From NCBI GenBank assembly GCA_035911135.1, contig JAMHWD010000034.1, positions 124,001 through 188,000 of the forward strand: a stretch of 64,000 nt of DNA, in the 5' to 3' direction. The notes under the pieces are model-generated. The model searched no databases. It saw only the letters and a program-made list of their open reading frames with translations, and was not told where the DNA came from. Origin of the DNA: JAMHWD01 sp035911135 (GTDB lineage: Bacteria > Pseudomonadota > Alphaproteobacteria > Micavibrionales > Micavibrionaceae). The translations under genes were made by a program, and so were the position numbers. Positions 1-8,576 of the stretch are shown piece by piece (position 1 is the first letter of the stretch; each line of letters opens with the position of its first letter).

Positions 1-1155
1 GAAGACCGCCGTAACAACGCGCGCGTCGAACGCAAACTGAAAGAAGCGCTCTCACAGGACCGCGCCCGTATCCAGATGGGACGCATCTCGTCCTTCGGAT
101 TGCTGGAGCTTTCCCGCCAGCGCCTCAACCCCAGCCTTACCGAGGCGCAATTCGAGGCTTGCAAGCATTGTGCGGGCCGCGGCGTGGTCAGAAACCGCGA
201 ATCGACATCCATCATGCTGATCCGCGCCCTCGAACATGAAGGCATCAAGGGCAGAGCCGGTCAGGTCATGGTTTATGTGGCCGCGGAAGTTGCGCTTTAT
301 ATCCTGAATTATAAACGTGCCTATCTCGATGATATCGAGCGCCGCTATGGTTTTTCGGTTGTCATTCGCACCGATGAAACACTGGGCGCGGATGGTTTCC
401 GTCTCGAAGTCACCAAGCCTGCCGAGGGCGGCGCGCAGCCGCAACAGGGCGAGCGCCGTCATGAACGCGCGGTTCGCAATGACGACCAGGATGATGATCA
501 GGATGAGGCGCTGGAATCCGGCGATGAATCCGGCGATGATCAGAATGAGGACCGCGAAAGCCGTGGCGATCAAAACCGCGAAGGACGCGGTGATGGCGAA
601 GGACGCCGCCGCCGGGGACGTCGCGGCGGGCGCGGACGCAACCGCAATCGCAACCGTGATGACCGCCCATCCGAAGCCGGCCATGAAAATGACGGCGAAG
701 AAAAGGAATTCTCTGAATCCGGACAGAACGAAGATGATTATGCCGATGAGCAACCATCATTCGAACAGGACAGCGAAGACGGCGATGATCGCGGCAATCG
801 TTCCGAGCGCTCCGAGCGCGGTGGACGCAATAACAACCGCAGACGCGGCGGACGCAATCGCCGAGGCGGTCAGAACCGCGATCGCAATGCCGGTGAGGCA
901 TCATCCGGCGCAGCAGATGACGGCGATGAGCAGCCTTCCTTCCGTGAAGAGGCTCCCGCTGAACGTGAAACACAGGCAGCAGAAAAACCTGCAGCCGCAA
1001 AACCGGAAAGACAGCCACGCCGCGAAATCGAGGTTGCCATGCCCAAGGTCGAGCAACAATCCCGCAAGCCGATTGCCTCGGCGGAATATGAAACCATCAC
1101 CGAAGCCCCCTCGCAGGAGCGTAAAAAGGGCTGGTGGAACCGTCTGGTGGAATGA
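1..1155 (+). CDS. rne: Ribonuclease E/G, 3' part (5' end outside window)
   Basis: C-terminal part of the RNase E/G endoribonuclease that processes rRNA and initiates mRNA decay; it is open from base 1 in frame 1. The segment QMGRISSFGLLELSRQRL followed by CKHCAGRGVVR matches the end of the catalytic domain and the zinc-link cysteine region of RNase E. After about residue 140 of the visible part comes a long low-complexity tail of Arg/Asp/Glu/Gly/Asn blocks, typical of the disordered RNA-binding and degradosome-scaffold half of alphaproteobacterial RNase E. It ends in a short basic-aromatic peptide (KKGWWNRLVE) that could be a partner-binding or membrane-anchoring segment (inference). A terminator follows closely. 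Confidence 0.93.
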   Translation, partial: EDRRNNARVERKLKEALSQDRARIQMGRISSFGLLELSRQRLNPSLTEAQFEACKHCAGRGVVRNRESTSIMLIRALEHEGIKGRAGQVMVYVAAEVALYILNYKRAYLDDIERRYGFSVVIRTDETLGADGFRLEVTKPAEGGAQPQQGERRHERAVRNDDQDDDQDEALESGDESGDDQNEDRESRGDQNREGRGDGEGRRRRGRRGGRGRNRNRNRDDRPSEAGHENDGEEKEFSESGQNEDDYADEQPSFEQDSEDGDDRGNRSERSERGGRNNNRRRGGRNRRGGQNRDRNAGEASSGAADDGDEQPSFREEAPAERETQAAEKPAAAKPERQPRREIEVAMPKVEQQSRKPIASAEYETITEAPSQERKKGWWNRLVE

Positions 1156-1181
1156 TCTCAGGGTTTCTCAAAAACACATAA

Positions 1182-1211
1182 AAGCCGCCTCGCAACAGGC
1201 GGCTTTTTTAT
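1182..1211 (+). terminator. Rho-independent terminator after rne
   Basis: A perfect 9-bp stem (1182-1190 with 1197-1205), 6-nt loop and T tract lie 27 nt after the rne stop codon. Confidence 0.9.
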
Positions 1212-1327
1212 TCCGGCACAAGAACATCAAACAAGAATTTTTTTAACTGGGATTAGGCGCAAGCGGTGATGCGTAGAAATTCTACGTCAAGAACGCCGCA
1301 ACGCCATTCAGGTTAAAAAAGATAGCT

Positions 1328-1984
1328 CTAACGCGCCAGCAGCACGTAATAAAAGAAAGGCTCTTCCGTTCCGGCATTATCATAGGCAAGGCAGCCTGTT
1401 GTCTTGCCGCCTGCGCCATCAATGGTCTCGGCCATGGTATAGGACCCGGCAAAAGGCGTGAAATCAACATCGCCATCCGCGGCATAAGTCTGCCCGGCCT
1501 GACGGTTGATCAATGTGCAAATCTCAGGATCAATCCCGGTCAGCATCAGGACAAGATCGGCCTGCCCCGCTTCGCCAACACCCTCGACATCATTGGCCGC
1601 CGTAATCAGCCAATCGGCCGTTGTCCCTAAACCTGATGGCGGCGCGGTATAACCCTGCCCCGCGCCCTCGACATGAAAAATCTTGCAGGCATTACTTCCC
1701 GCGCAATTGGCATTTACATTTGCGCCTGCATTTTCAAAACTGACATCGCTTTCGGATATGCCGCTCATTGTCATTTGCTGCACAGCCGCGGCAAGGCCTT
1801 GGGCATAGCGCATCAGCTGGCTGATCTTGATGCTGGCCTGCTCGACATCCGCAGTCTGGTTGACGCTACTGCCTGAACGGCTCAAAACCACCGTCAGCAG
1901 GCCAATCAGCACCACAGCAACAAGAATAAACCAAAGGGCGCTGCCTTTTTCATTCTGCCGTGCTTGTTGCGATTGCGTGCTCAT
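1328..1984 (-). CDS. Pilin/pseudopilin-like membrane-anchored protein
   Basis: A 218-residue protein with a short polar N-terminus, the motif NEKGSALWFILVAVV and one hydrophobic helix (about residues 14-33), then an exported domain with paired cysteines. This is the layout of type IV pilin-like proteins (charged residue, Gly, then a long hydrophobic helix), but no exact prepilin-peptidase site is clear. It is a paralogue of the protein at 50585-51355: both have C.IFHV.G, an ADL block, EIC..LN, a GC pair and the same C-terminus (YVLLAR/KVLLAR). The ATG at 1984 was chosen because the helix then begins about 14 residues in; an upstream in-frame extension would overlap the aminotransferase gene. 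Function unknown. Confidence 0.7.
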   Translation of the reverse strand: MSTQSQQARQNEKGSALWFILVAVVLIGLLTVVLSRSGSSVNQTADVEQASIKISQLMRYAQGLAAAVQQMTMSGISESDVSFENAGANVNANCAGSNACKIFHVEGAGQGYTAPPSGLGTTADWLITAANDVEGVGEAGQADLVLMLTGIDPEICTLINRQAGQTYAADGDVDFTPFAGSYTMAETIDGAGGKTTGCLAYDNAGTEEPFFYYVLLAR

Positions 1985-1991
1985 GGATAAA

Positions 1992-3185
1992 TTATACCGC
2001 CTTCGCGCGGGCCGGGCGAGCGTTTTGTACCGAAAGAAATTTCTCAAGGCGGCGGCAGGATTCCTGCATATCCTCGGCGCTGCCCGCATAGGACATGCGG
2101 ATGAACTGACGGCCGCGGCTGGGGTCGAAATCAATCCCGGCCGTCACCGAAACCTTGGCCTCTTCCAGCATAGCGCGGCATAATGCCTCGCTGTCCGTGG
2201 TATAATCGCTGACATCGGCATAAAGATAAAATGCCCCGTCTCCTGCTGATAATTTATCCAATCCTATCTTTGGCAGTTGGTCTTTCAGAATATCGCGGTT
2301 GCGGCGATAATGGGCCACATACCCATCCAGAACATCCAGATGATCGAAAATCTTGTAGGCGGCATGCTGCGAGATTGTGGGCGGGGCCACCAGCAGGCTT
2401 TCCGTCAGGTTCTTGATACGGCCCGTCATATCTTCGGGCGTCACCACCCACCCCAGCCGCCAGCCGGTCATGGCGAAATATTTTGAAAATGTGTTCAGGA
2501 CTATCGCGCTTTTGGAAAATTTAAGGGCGGTCTGGGCTTTTTTCTCATAAGTGATGCCGTGATAAGCCTCATCCGAAATCAGGCGCACATCGTGATCCTC
2601 GCACCAATCGGCAATCTTTTGAAATTCGGCCTCATCCAGGAGCGTTCCGGTGGGGTTGGACGGCGAATTGATAATAATGCCGTTGAACCGCACCTTCTTG
2701 AAGGCCTTCTCCAGCAACGCGGCGGAGGGCTGGAAATTCGTCTCGGCATCGGTCTGGATCTCGACAATCTTTAAATCCAGCGCGCCCAGAATGTTTTTAT
2801 AAGCGGCATAGGTGGGCGTGCACAGGGCGATGGTGTCCCCGGCATCAAAGGCCGCCAGAAATGCCATGATAAAGGCGGCCGATGAACCGGCCGTAATGGC
2901 AATGCGCGTATAATCCAGGTCATGGCCGTAAGTATCGCGGTAATAAACGGCGATCCGGTCGCGCAGCAATTTCATGCCCAGCGCCTCGGTATAACCTTGG
3001 CGCGGATCGTTGCTCAGAACCTGCTGGCTATATTTCAAAACGGCTTCGGGTACGCCGAAACAGGGCTGTCCGGCCTCTAAACGAACGAGATCCTCGCCCA
3101 TGGCAACCTTTTCATTGGCAATACGTAGATTATCCAGCGCGCGAAAACTCTCGATCCCGGAGCGTTTTGAAAGCTTGATGGCCAT
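1992..3185 (-). CDS. PLP-dependent aminotransferase, class I/II
   Basis: A 397-residue fold-type I aminotransferase, similar in length and motifs to aspartate/aromatic aminotransferases. Visible hallmarks are SPSNPTGTLL (the Asn-Pro substrate/PLP loop), DEAYHGITYE (PLP ring-binding Asp) and NTFSKYFAMTGWRLGW, which contains the Schiff-base lysine. Substrate specificity cannot be read from sequence; aspartate, alanine or aromatic amino acids are all possible. The ATG at 3185 is chosen over an upstream TTG because GAGAGGG lies 4-10 nt before it. The pilin-like gene begins 7 nt after its stop codon, so the two may be cotranscribed. Confidence 0.88.
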   Translation of the reverse strand: MAIKLSKRSGIESFRALDNLRIANEKVAMGEDLVRLEAGQPCFGVPEAVLKYSQQVLSNDPRQGYTEALGMKLLRDRIAVYYRDTYGHDLDYTRIAITAGSSAAFIMAFLAAFDAGDTIALCTPTYAAYKNILGALDLKIVEIQTDAETNFQPSAALLEKAFKKVRFNGIIINSPSNPTGTLLDEAEFQKIADWCEDHDVRLISDEAYHGITYEKKAQTALKFSKSAIVLNTFSKYFAMTGWRLGWVVTPEDMTGRIKNLTESLLVAPPTISQHAAYKIFDHLDVLDGYVAHYRRNRDILKDQLPKIGLDKLSAGDGAFYLYADVSDYTTDSEALCRAMLEEAKVSVTAGIDFDPSRGRQFIRMSYAGSAEDMQESCRRLEKFLSVQNARPARAKAV

Positions 3186-3420
3186 GGTCCCTCTCAAAAT
3201 TAAGGCAATATTTCTTATTCCCTTTAAACCATGAAACGCGCTTTATCGCAATCGCAAGGGGGTAAAAAGACGGGAAAATAGCGGAATGGCGCGATAGATA
3301 AAATTTTATTCAAATTTGAAGCAGAAAATGGGAAAGAAAAGAATGAAAAACAAAATAAAAACAAATTCATATCACATTTTATTTACTTTGTATTTACCGC
3401 TTCGATGATATGGTAAATAT
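3186..3420. other. AT-rich gene-free stretch
   Basis: No coding signal on either strand. It should hold the promoter of the aminotransferase (minus strand) and of the structured stretch that follows on the plus strand. TTTACC at 3394 and TAAATA near 3414 resemble a weak sigma-70 promoter pointing right, but the match is poor. Confidence 0.4.
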
Positions 3421-3684
3421 ATAAGGGTGCTTCATCACCAAAAAAGATAACAAGGCCGATGATGCGCGGGAGACAAACAGGCAGTATTTAGGGGAAGAGG
3501 GGGCTTTTTTACAAAGCCAAAACAAACAGGTTTCGCAAGTTTTATCTCTGATGTCATGTGCGAGATCTGTTGAGGCGGTAAAGTTTTAGGACGTGCGAAT
3601 TGTGTTGCCCCGCAGTTTCATCAGTCCGTACCGAAACGACAGGTCAATCTGGCCGCTGGCTTAAAATCCAGCGGCTTTTTTTTT
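3421..3684 (+). ncRNA. Candidate structured non-coding RNA ending in a strong terminator
   Basis: About 230 bases without a plausible reading frame lead into an excellent intrinsic terminator, so something is transcribed here that is not a protein gene. Short hairpins are visible: GGTG/CACC (3426-3439), GGCTTT/AAAGCC (3502-3518), ATCTC/GAGAT (3544-3566) and GTTTC/GAAAC (3615-3637). I checked by eye for the hallmarks of RNase P RNA, tmRNA and SRP RNA and did not find them. 6S RNA is not excluded because its sequence is poorly conserved. The 5' end is a guess. Confidence 0.4.
3652..3684 (+). terminator. Rho-independent terminator with no upstream protein gene
   Basis: GCCGCTGG (3652-3659) pairs perfectly with CCAGCGGC (3668-3675) across an 8-nt loop, followed by nine T residues. 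The nearest upstream gene is on the other strand. Confidence 0.88.
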
Positions 3685-3757
3685 GGCGCAAATTCTGCTA
3701 GTCATGATGGGTATTCTTTTTTACGGCCCACATATAATCAAGGACATCGTCTTAGCC

Positions 3758-4540
3758 ATGCGTCACGCCGCTCTTATCTGCACCCTGCTTCTGACATTTG
3801 CTGCCGCCTTCCCGGTACTGGCTGAAGATGCCGCCCCGGCCCCCGATGCCGCGCAAGATGAATCGCCTGCAGAAGCCAAGGACGAGGCTCCCGCCCCTGT
3901 TGCACAGGGCAAGTCCCCGGAAAATAAAGCGCCCGAACCCAGCCCCGGCATGAAAGACCTTCAAAAATCCATTGGCAAGATGACCATGGATATGGACGGG
4001 CTTCAGCGCCGTCACTTTTTCATGATTTATAACAACAACAACATCATCAGCGCGGTTAAAACCGTTCGCACCGATGTCAAAAATGCCGTGGCGGCCTGCG
4101 GCAAGAACAATCCCGACCTGCAAAAACCGCTCGATTTGCGTTTTGCCGACTGGGAAAGCACCGTTTCAGGCCTGCTTGAAAAAGCCGAGGCCAATCGCGA
4201 TGGCCTGATCGCCGCGCAAGATTACGCCAAGCCCGAAGCCATCCGCGCCATCAACAAAAAGGCCGATGAACTGCGCGAGGAAACGCAGATGAAAATTGAA
4301 AAAACTCCTGTGACCACCAAGGAAGCCTGCGATTATCTGCTGAACAAGATGACCGAGACGCAAGATGCGCTCTCCAACCTGCTGCGTCAGACGCTGATCA
4401 CCTTCCCGCAAGCCCTGCAAAATGACCCGACTTATCTGGAAGAAGAGGCCGACAAGGTTGAAAAGAAAGATGATGCTGAGCCTGCCGCAGAATCCGATCC
4501 CGCAGTTGAACCGGGCGAAAAAGCCACAGATTCAGAATAA
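3758..4540 (+). CDS. Secreted or periplasmic protein of unknown function
   Basis: A 260-residue protein with a clear signal peptide: MRH, a hydrophobic core (ALICTLLLTFAAAFPVLA) and an Ala-x-Ala-like cleavage site before EDAAP. An Ala/Pro/Glu/Asp-rich linker follows (about residues 24-65), then a mainly helical domain (about 66-235) with two cysteines (in AACGKN and EACDYL) that could form a periplasmic disulphide, and an acidic tail. I do not recognise the family. It ends 30 nt before the glycosyltransferase gene, so it may share an operon with it. The ATG at 3758 gives the signal peptide; a longer TTG start at 3683 would spoil it. Confidence 0.75.
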   Translation: MRHAALICTLLLTFAAAFPVLAEDAAPAPDAAQDESPAEAKDEAPAPVAQGKSPENKAPEPSPGMKDLQKSIGKMTMDMDGLQRRHFFMIYNNNNIISAVKTVRTDVKNAVAACGKNNPDLQKPLDLRFADWESTVSGLLEKAEANRDGLIAAQDYAKPEAIRAINKKADELREETQMKIEKTPVTTKEACDYLLNKMTETQDALSNLLRQTLITFPQALQNDPTYLEEEADKVEKKDDAEPAAESDPAVEPGEKATDSE

Positions 4541-4570
4541 TCCCAGACCAAAAAGACGGATCAATCCGCA

Positions 4571-5656
4571 ATGAAAATCCTGCAAGTCATGGCCGGGGGC
4601 GAGCGCGGCGGGGCGGAGACAGCCTTTGTCGATATGTGCATCGCCCAGCATAAAGCCGGGGAAACCATCGAAGTCGTCACCCGGGCCAATGACCTGCGCG
4701 TGCCGCAATTAAAAGCCGCAGGCCTTACCGTCCATACCCTGCCCTTTGGCAGTAAAATCGACATTTATACCCCCTTTGCCATGCGCCGGATCATCAAGGC
4801 GTTCAGGCCCGATATCGTCCAGACATGGATGTCGCGCGCGCCATGGAAAACACCGCGCTGGAGCCCTGCCATGGGCATTCCTTATTATCCCGTCATTGCC
4901 CGGCTGGGCGGCTATTACAAAATCAAATATTTCAAATCGGTTGATTCTTTTATCACCATCACACCGGATATCGGGCGTTATCTGATCGAAAAAGGCATCA
5001 CGCCTGAGGCCATCACCCATATCAATAATTTCGCCGAGACCGAAACCGCCGCCACGCCGCTTGCCCGCGCTGATTTTGGCATTCCTGATAATGCCTATCT
5101 GCTGCTGGGGCTGGGCCGCCTGCACACCGCCAAGGCGTTTGATACGCTGATCCGCGCGGTAATGGCACTTCCAGATGATGTCTATCTCTGGATTGCCGGC
5201 GAAGGGCCGGAGCGTGAAAATCTGGAAAAGCTGATTGCCGATCTGGGCGGGGAAAAGCGTATTAAACTGCTGGGCTGGCGCAGCGACCGCGCCGCGCTGT
5301 TCCAAGCCTCCAGCGCCTGTTTTTTCTCCTCCCGTTACGAACCCTTTGGTACTGTCTTCGTGCAGGCCTGGGCGCAGAAAACCCCCCTCATTACAACGCT
5401 TGCGGATGGTCCCCGGCAATTTGTCCGCGACGGGCAGGACGGGCTGACCGTTGCCATCGACGACCAGCAAGCCTTTGAAAGCGCCATCATGCGCCTTAAA
5501 GGCGATCCCGCCCTTGCCGCCGCGATGATCCAGAAGGGCTATGCGCGCTATACGGAAGAATTTACCAAGGAAAAAACCCTGAAATCCTATCTCGATTTTT
5601 ACCAAAAATCCCGCGCCCAGGGCCTGATCGCAACGGCCCAAACCGCCCGGCCTTGA
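4571..5656 (+). CDS. Glycosyltransferase, GT4 family (GT-B fold)
   Basis: A 361-residue retaining-type glycosyltransferase of group 1. The N-terminal half starts MKILQVMAGGERGGAET, whose Gly-rich loop contacts the acceptor and nucleotide. The C-terminal half has the nucleotide-sugar motifs GLGRLHTAKAFDTL, AGEGPERENLEKL and YEPFGTVFVQAWAQKTPLI. In the usual E-x7-E motif of the family the second Glu appears to be Gln here (EPFGTVFVQ), a substitution seen in some active members. The product is probably a cell-surface glycan (LPS core, O-antigen or capsule); donor and acceptor cannot be predicted. The closest neighbour with a related role is the polysaccharide export locus near 35 kb. Confidence 0.87.
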   Translation: MKILQVMAGGERGGAETAFVDMCIAQHKAGETIEVVTRANDLRVPQLKAAGLTVHTLPFGSKIDIYTPFAMRRIIKAFRPDIVQTWMSRAPWKTPRWSPAMGIPYYPVIARLGGYYKIKYFKSVDSFITITPDIGRYLIEKGITPEAITHINNFAETETAATPLARADFGIPDNAYLLLGLGRLHTAKAFDTLIRAVMALPDDVYLWIAGEGPERENLEKLIADLGGEKRIKLLGWRSDRAALFQASSACFFSSRYEPFGTVFVQAWAQKTPLITTLADGPRQFVRDGQDGLTVAIDDQQAFESAIMRLKGDPALAAAMIQKGYARYTEEFTKEKTLKSYLDFYQKSRAQGLIATAQTARP

Positions 5657-5799
5657 GGAAAATTTGAAAACGCCCTGATTTTATGGCATTATGAGCCTGA
5701 TCGCGGTGGAAAAACCGGGTCAGCGGTAAAGATATTTTTAAGCCTTGAACGATAATAATAACAAAGGCTTGGCACTAGAATTAGAGGGTATTGCTTTTC

Positions 5800-8517
5800 A
5801 TGGCCGATCATCCGTCCGTCAAGGCGCTGGAAGAATTTCTGCTGGAAGATCTGGCACGCCTTGCCGCGCTTAACCGCGCAGCCGCAGCCACGGCCACCGA
5901 ACCGGCCGTTAAAACTCATCAGGAACAAAGTGCAACGCAGCTTGAAGCCGCTGCCGCGCTGATTACCGCCGAGGGCGGCGCAAATGAAACCTATAGCGCG
6001 GGCACCGCCGAAGCCTTGCGTATCTACACGCGCTATATGCAGCAAAGCAACAGCTTCACCAAATGGCAGAGCGAGACCTCCGGCAATTACACAATTGATT
6101 ATGCCGCGCATCTGGCCACATTAATGAACGCACAATATGTGCAGATGATGAATGATCTGGCCGGCAAGACATCCCGCACCCCGCAGGAAGAAGACGGTTA
6201 TCAGACGCTGCGCGCCGCCACGGATTTTCAAGCCGTCATGAAGGGCGTTATTGATGCTGGCATTTATATACAGCCCGCCAGCACAAACCAGAATGCCATG
6301 GATATCAATCAGGCGCGGCCCATCTTGCAGGCTGCGCTCAATAATTTCAAAGATCTGGGCGAGACTTCTTTTGATGTGAACCTGCAAGGCGGCTTTACCA
6401 TGGAAGCCCGCATGGCCACGCAGATGCTGCTGATCGACATGCAGGAACAACTCGGCCTGCCCGGCCCGGATACAGGCAATCCCTATGACGGGCGTTACCG
6501 CTCCTCATTGCGGTCTTCGCTGGCCACGGCTTTGCAGGATCCGGCCAAGGCACAGCTGATCGCCGATCGTTATTTGGATGGCAATGCATCCCTCGTGCCC
6601 AGCCTTCTGCTCAGCCTTGATAGCTATGCCGGCCAGCCGCCTATTGCCGGTCTTGATTCCGATATCACAACTGAAATTCTGATCCGCAAACCCGCCATGA
6701 CCCATGCGGAAGTCGCGCAGCTCGGCGCGGCGATTGATCGTCTTCCCGCCCCGCAACTGGCTGGAACGAACGCCTTGTTTTTGACCATGACCGGATACGG
6801 GATCGAGGATCTTGTACCCACCGGCAGCCTGAACCCGTTACAGGAATCAGCACTGCAGGCAGCCTCCGATGATCCACAAGTTGCCTTGCAGGCCATGTTT
6901 GCTTATGTGCTGGAAGAATCCGAAGCCGTGGCCGCTGGCGACCCTGAAAAACTGCGCGCGGAAATGAATGAACGTATCATGTTCCACCTGAATACGGTGA
7001 TTGATGATAATCCGGCCTTTAACCTTGTACGCGCGCAATATTTACGGGAATACGTACGCGTTGCCACAGATAAGGCGCTGGACGCGTACGAGGCCGCCGA
7101 AGGATCACTGGAACAACAGCAAAATGCCGCCGCCGTTACCTTTGCCGACAAGATTCCCGGCATGGGAGAATTTATCGCCGCCCATGGGCCTCAAAACCGC
7201 GACGTTTATGCCGGTGATGCACAATATATACGCAATGCGCCGGCCGTCATGCCCGAATATGCCGGAGCCATAGAACAGCGCAGCGCAACCCGCGAAGACG
7301 TTCTCGCGCTGCCGCTGCTGCAGGATTTGCTGATTGATATCCGGCGTGATGCGCCCTCCTCCCGCGCGGTGGCCGAGGCTGATACCGCCATTGCTGAACT
7401 GCGCGATCATATCATTGAAACTTTTGGTGACCGCACCGAACCGGCAGTGATCCGGTCGCAATCAGGTGAGAATTTCTTTGTCAGCCGCGGCGCTGGCGGC
7501 GCGCTGGAAATCCGCTATCTCAATCAGGCCGGCATCGGCGAGGTTGACCGGGTTCCTGTTTTGCCGATGCGCCATCACACGGAAACGGATCAGGCCATGA
7601 TCTCGGCTGCGCAGGCCGGCTATCAGGCCCTGAATGCGGGCAAGCCCTCGGCCGGCGTGCATGATCCTTATTTCTTCAATATCGGCGATCAGGTTTTTGT
7701 CGCCGGGCTGGATGGCAATACACGGGCCTTTTCAATCGTGCCGATTGATCCTGATTTTGTGACCATGGACAAGGCGCGTAACCGCGTCTTTACAAATACG
7801 CAGGAATTATTCGCCCGCGATTCCGCAACCTATATGGCCGAAGATCCTGCCTATGCCTTCCTGCGCGGCAATTACGCGCATCGGCTTGATGGATATGGCT
7901 CTGGTGACGGCGTACTGGAAGCCATGGCGCGGGCGACGGGCAAAACCGATATCGCTGAATTTTTTGATCACCCGCGTGATTTTGATCTGCGGCTGCAGGA
8001 AAATTATGAGGTTGTGACCGATACGGAAACCCTCGCACGTATCACGCTGGCCAATTCGCAGCGCCCGGAAACAGACCAGACTTCGCATTTCATCTATATG
8101 GATGAACAAAGCGGACGTATTTTGTATGTCTCGCCGGAAGTGGACATCAATGGCCGTTATGATGCCTCAAAGCCAGCCGTGGTGGAAGATATCACCGATC
8201 CGGATGCTTATGCGGCGCTGCGTGACCGCATTTTGCAAATGGATATTCTGCCGCCCGGAAGGCCGGAAGTAACCGGCACGCCCGGCAGCATCATGGGTTT
8301 TGTCGAATGGCTGGAACGCGGCGCACCCCCGCCGCCGCATCATGTCCGCCAGCAGGGCCTGAACGATATCCCGCCGACCTATGATGTGATGCCCGATACC
8401 GGCACACGCTATGCGGAATTGCGGGATAACATGACCGATATTACGGCCGCGCCGCCCGTCTTGCTCGCCGCTGATGATTCCATCAAGCCTGCCGCCGCCA
8501 TGCGCCCGCACGTATAA
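5800..8517 (+). CDS. Large orphan protein (905 residues), unknown function
   Basis: A long open frame with consistent codon use throughout. There is no signal peptide and no obvious membrane helix, so it is probably cytoplasmic or exported by a leaderless route. The first ~450 residues are Ala-rich and predicted helical; the middle and end are more mixed, with Asp/Tyr/Gly/Pro-rich stretches, and the C-terminus contains a PPPPHHV segment. I recognise no catalytic motif. The ATG at 5800 is chosen over a TTG at 5791: GAGGG lies about 12 nt before the ATG but only 2 nt before the TTG. It lies 59 nt upstream of another orphan gene; the pair may be a functional unit. Confidence 0.75.
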   Translation: MADHPSVKALEEFLLEDLARLAALNRAAAATATEPAVKTHQEQSATQLEAAAALITAEGGANETYSAGTAEALRIYTRYMQQSNSFTKWQSETSGNYTIDYAAHLATLMNAQYVQMMNDLAGKTSRTPQEEDGYQTLRAATDFQAVMKGVIDAGIYIQPASTNQNAMDINQARPILQAALNNFKDLGETSFDVNLQGGFTMEARMATQMLLIDMQEQLGLPGPDTGNPYDGRYRSSLRSSLATALQDPAKAQLIADRYLDGNASLVPSLLLSLDSYAGQPPIAGLDSDITTEILIRKPAMTHAEVAQLGAAIDRLPAPQLAGTNALFLTMTGYGIEDLVPTGSLNPLQESALQAASDDPQVALQAMFAYVLEESEAVAAGDPEKLRAEMNERIMFHLNTVIDDNPAFNLVRAQYLREYVRVATDKALDAYEAAEGSLEQQQNAAAVTFADKIPGMGEFIAAHGPQNRDVYAGDAQYIRNAPAVMPEYAGAIEQRSATREDVLALPLLQDLLIDIRRDAPSSRAVAEADTAIAELRDHIIETFGDRTEPAVIRSQSGENFFVSRGAGGALEIRYLNQAGIGEVDRVPVLPMRHHTETDQAMISAAQAGYQALNAGKPSAGVHDPYFFNIGDQVFVAGLDGNTRAFSIVPIDPDFVTMDKARNRVFTNTQELFARDSATYMAEDPAYAFLRGNYAHRLDGYGSGDGVLEAMARATGKTDIAEFFDHPRDFDLRLQENYEVVTDTETLARITLANSQRPETDQTSHFIYMDEQSGRILYVSPEVDINGRYDASKPAVVEDITDPDAYAALRDRILQMDILPPGRPEVTGTPGSIMGFVEWLERGAPPPPHHVRQQGLNDIPPTYDVMPDTGTRYAELRDNMTDITAAPPVLLAADDSIKPAAAMRPHV

Positions 8518-8540
8518 TCCTGCCGCGTATGACAGGGGTA

Positions 8541-8569
8541 TTTTCACGATAGGCGCTTTGTTGTATAAT
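8541..8569 (+). promoter_or_regulatory. Sigma-70-like promoter giving a near-leaderless start
   Basis: TTTTCA (8541-8546), a 17-bp spacer and a perfect TATAAT (8564-8569). The ATG of the next gene is only 7 nt beyond the -10 box, and no Shine-Dalgarno sequence is visible. Confidence 0.55.
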
Positions 8570-8576
8570 CTAAAGT

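Noticed and set aside
317..1246. Plus-strand frame overlapping rne
   Set aside because: Met/Ala/Arg-rich frame-shifted reading of the repetitive RNase E tail.
3421..3684. tmRNA, RNase P RNA or SRP RNA
   Set aside because: None of their conserved motifs (tmRNA acceptor end, RNase P core, SRP GGAA/GNAR loop) was found by eye.
4709..5641. Minus-strand frame inside the glycosyltransferase gene
   Set aside because: Antisense shadow; the plus strand encodes clear GT4 motifs.
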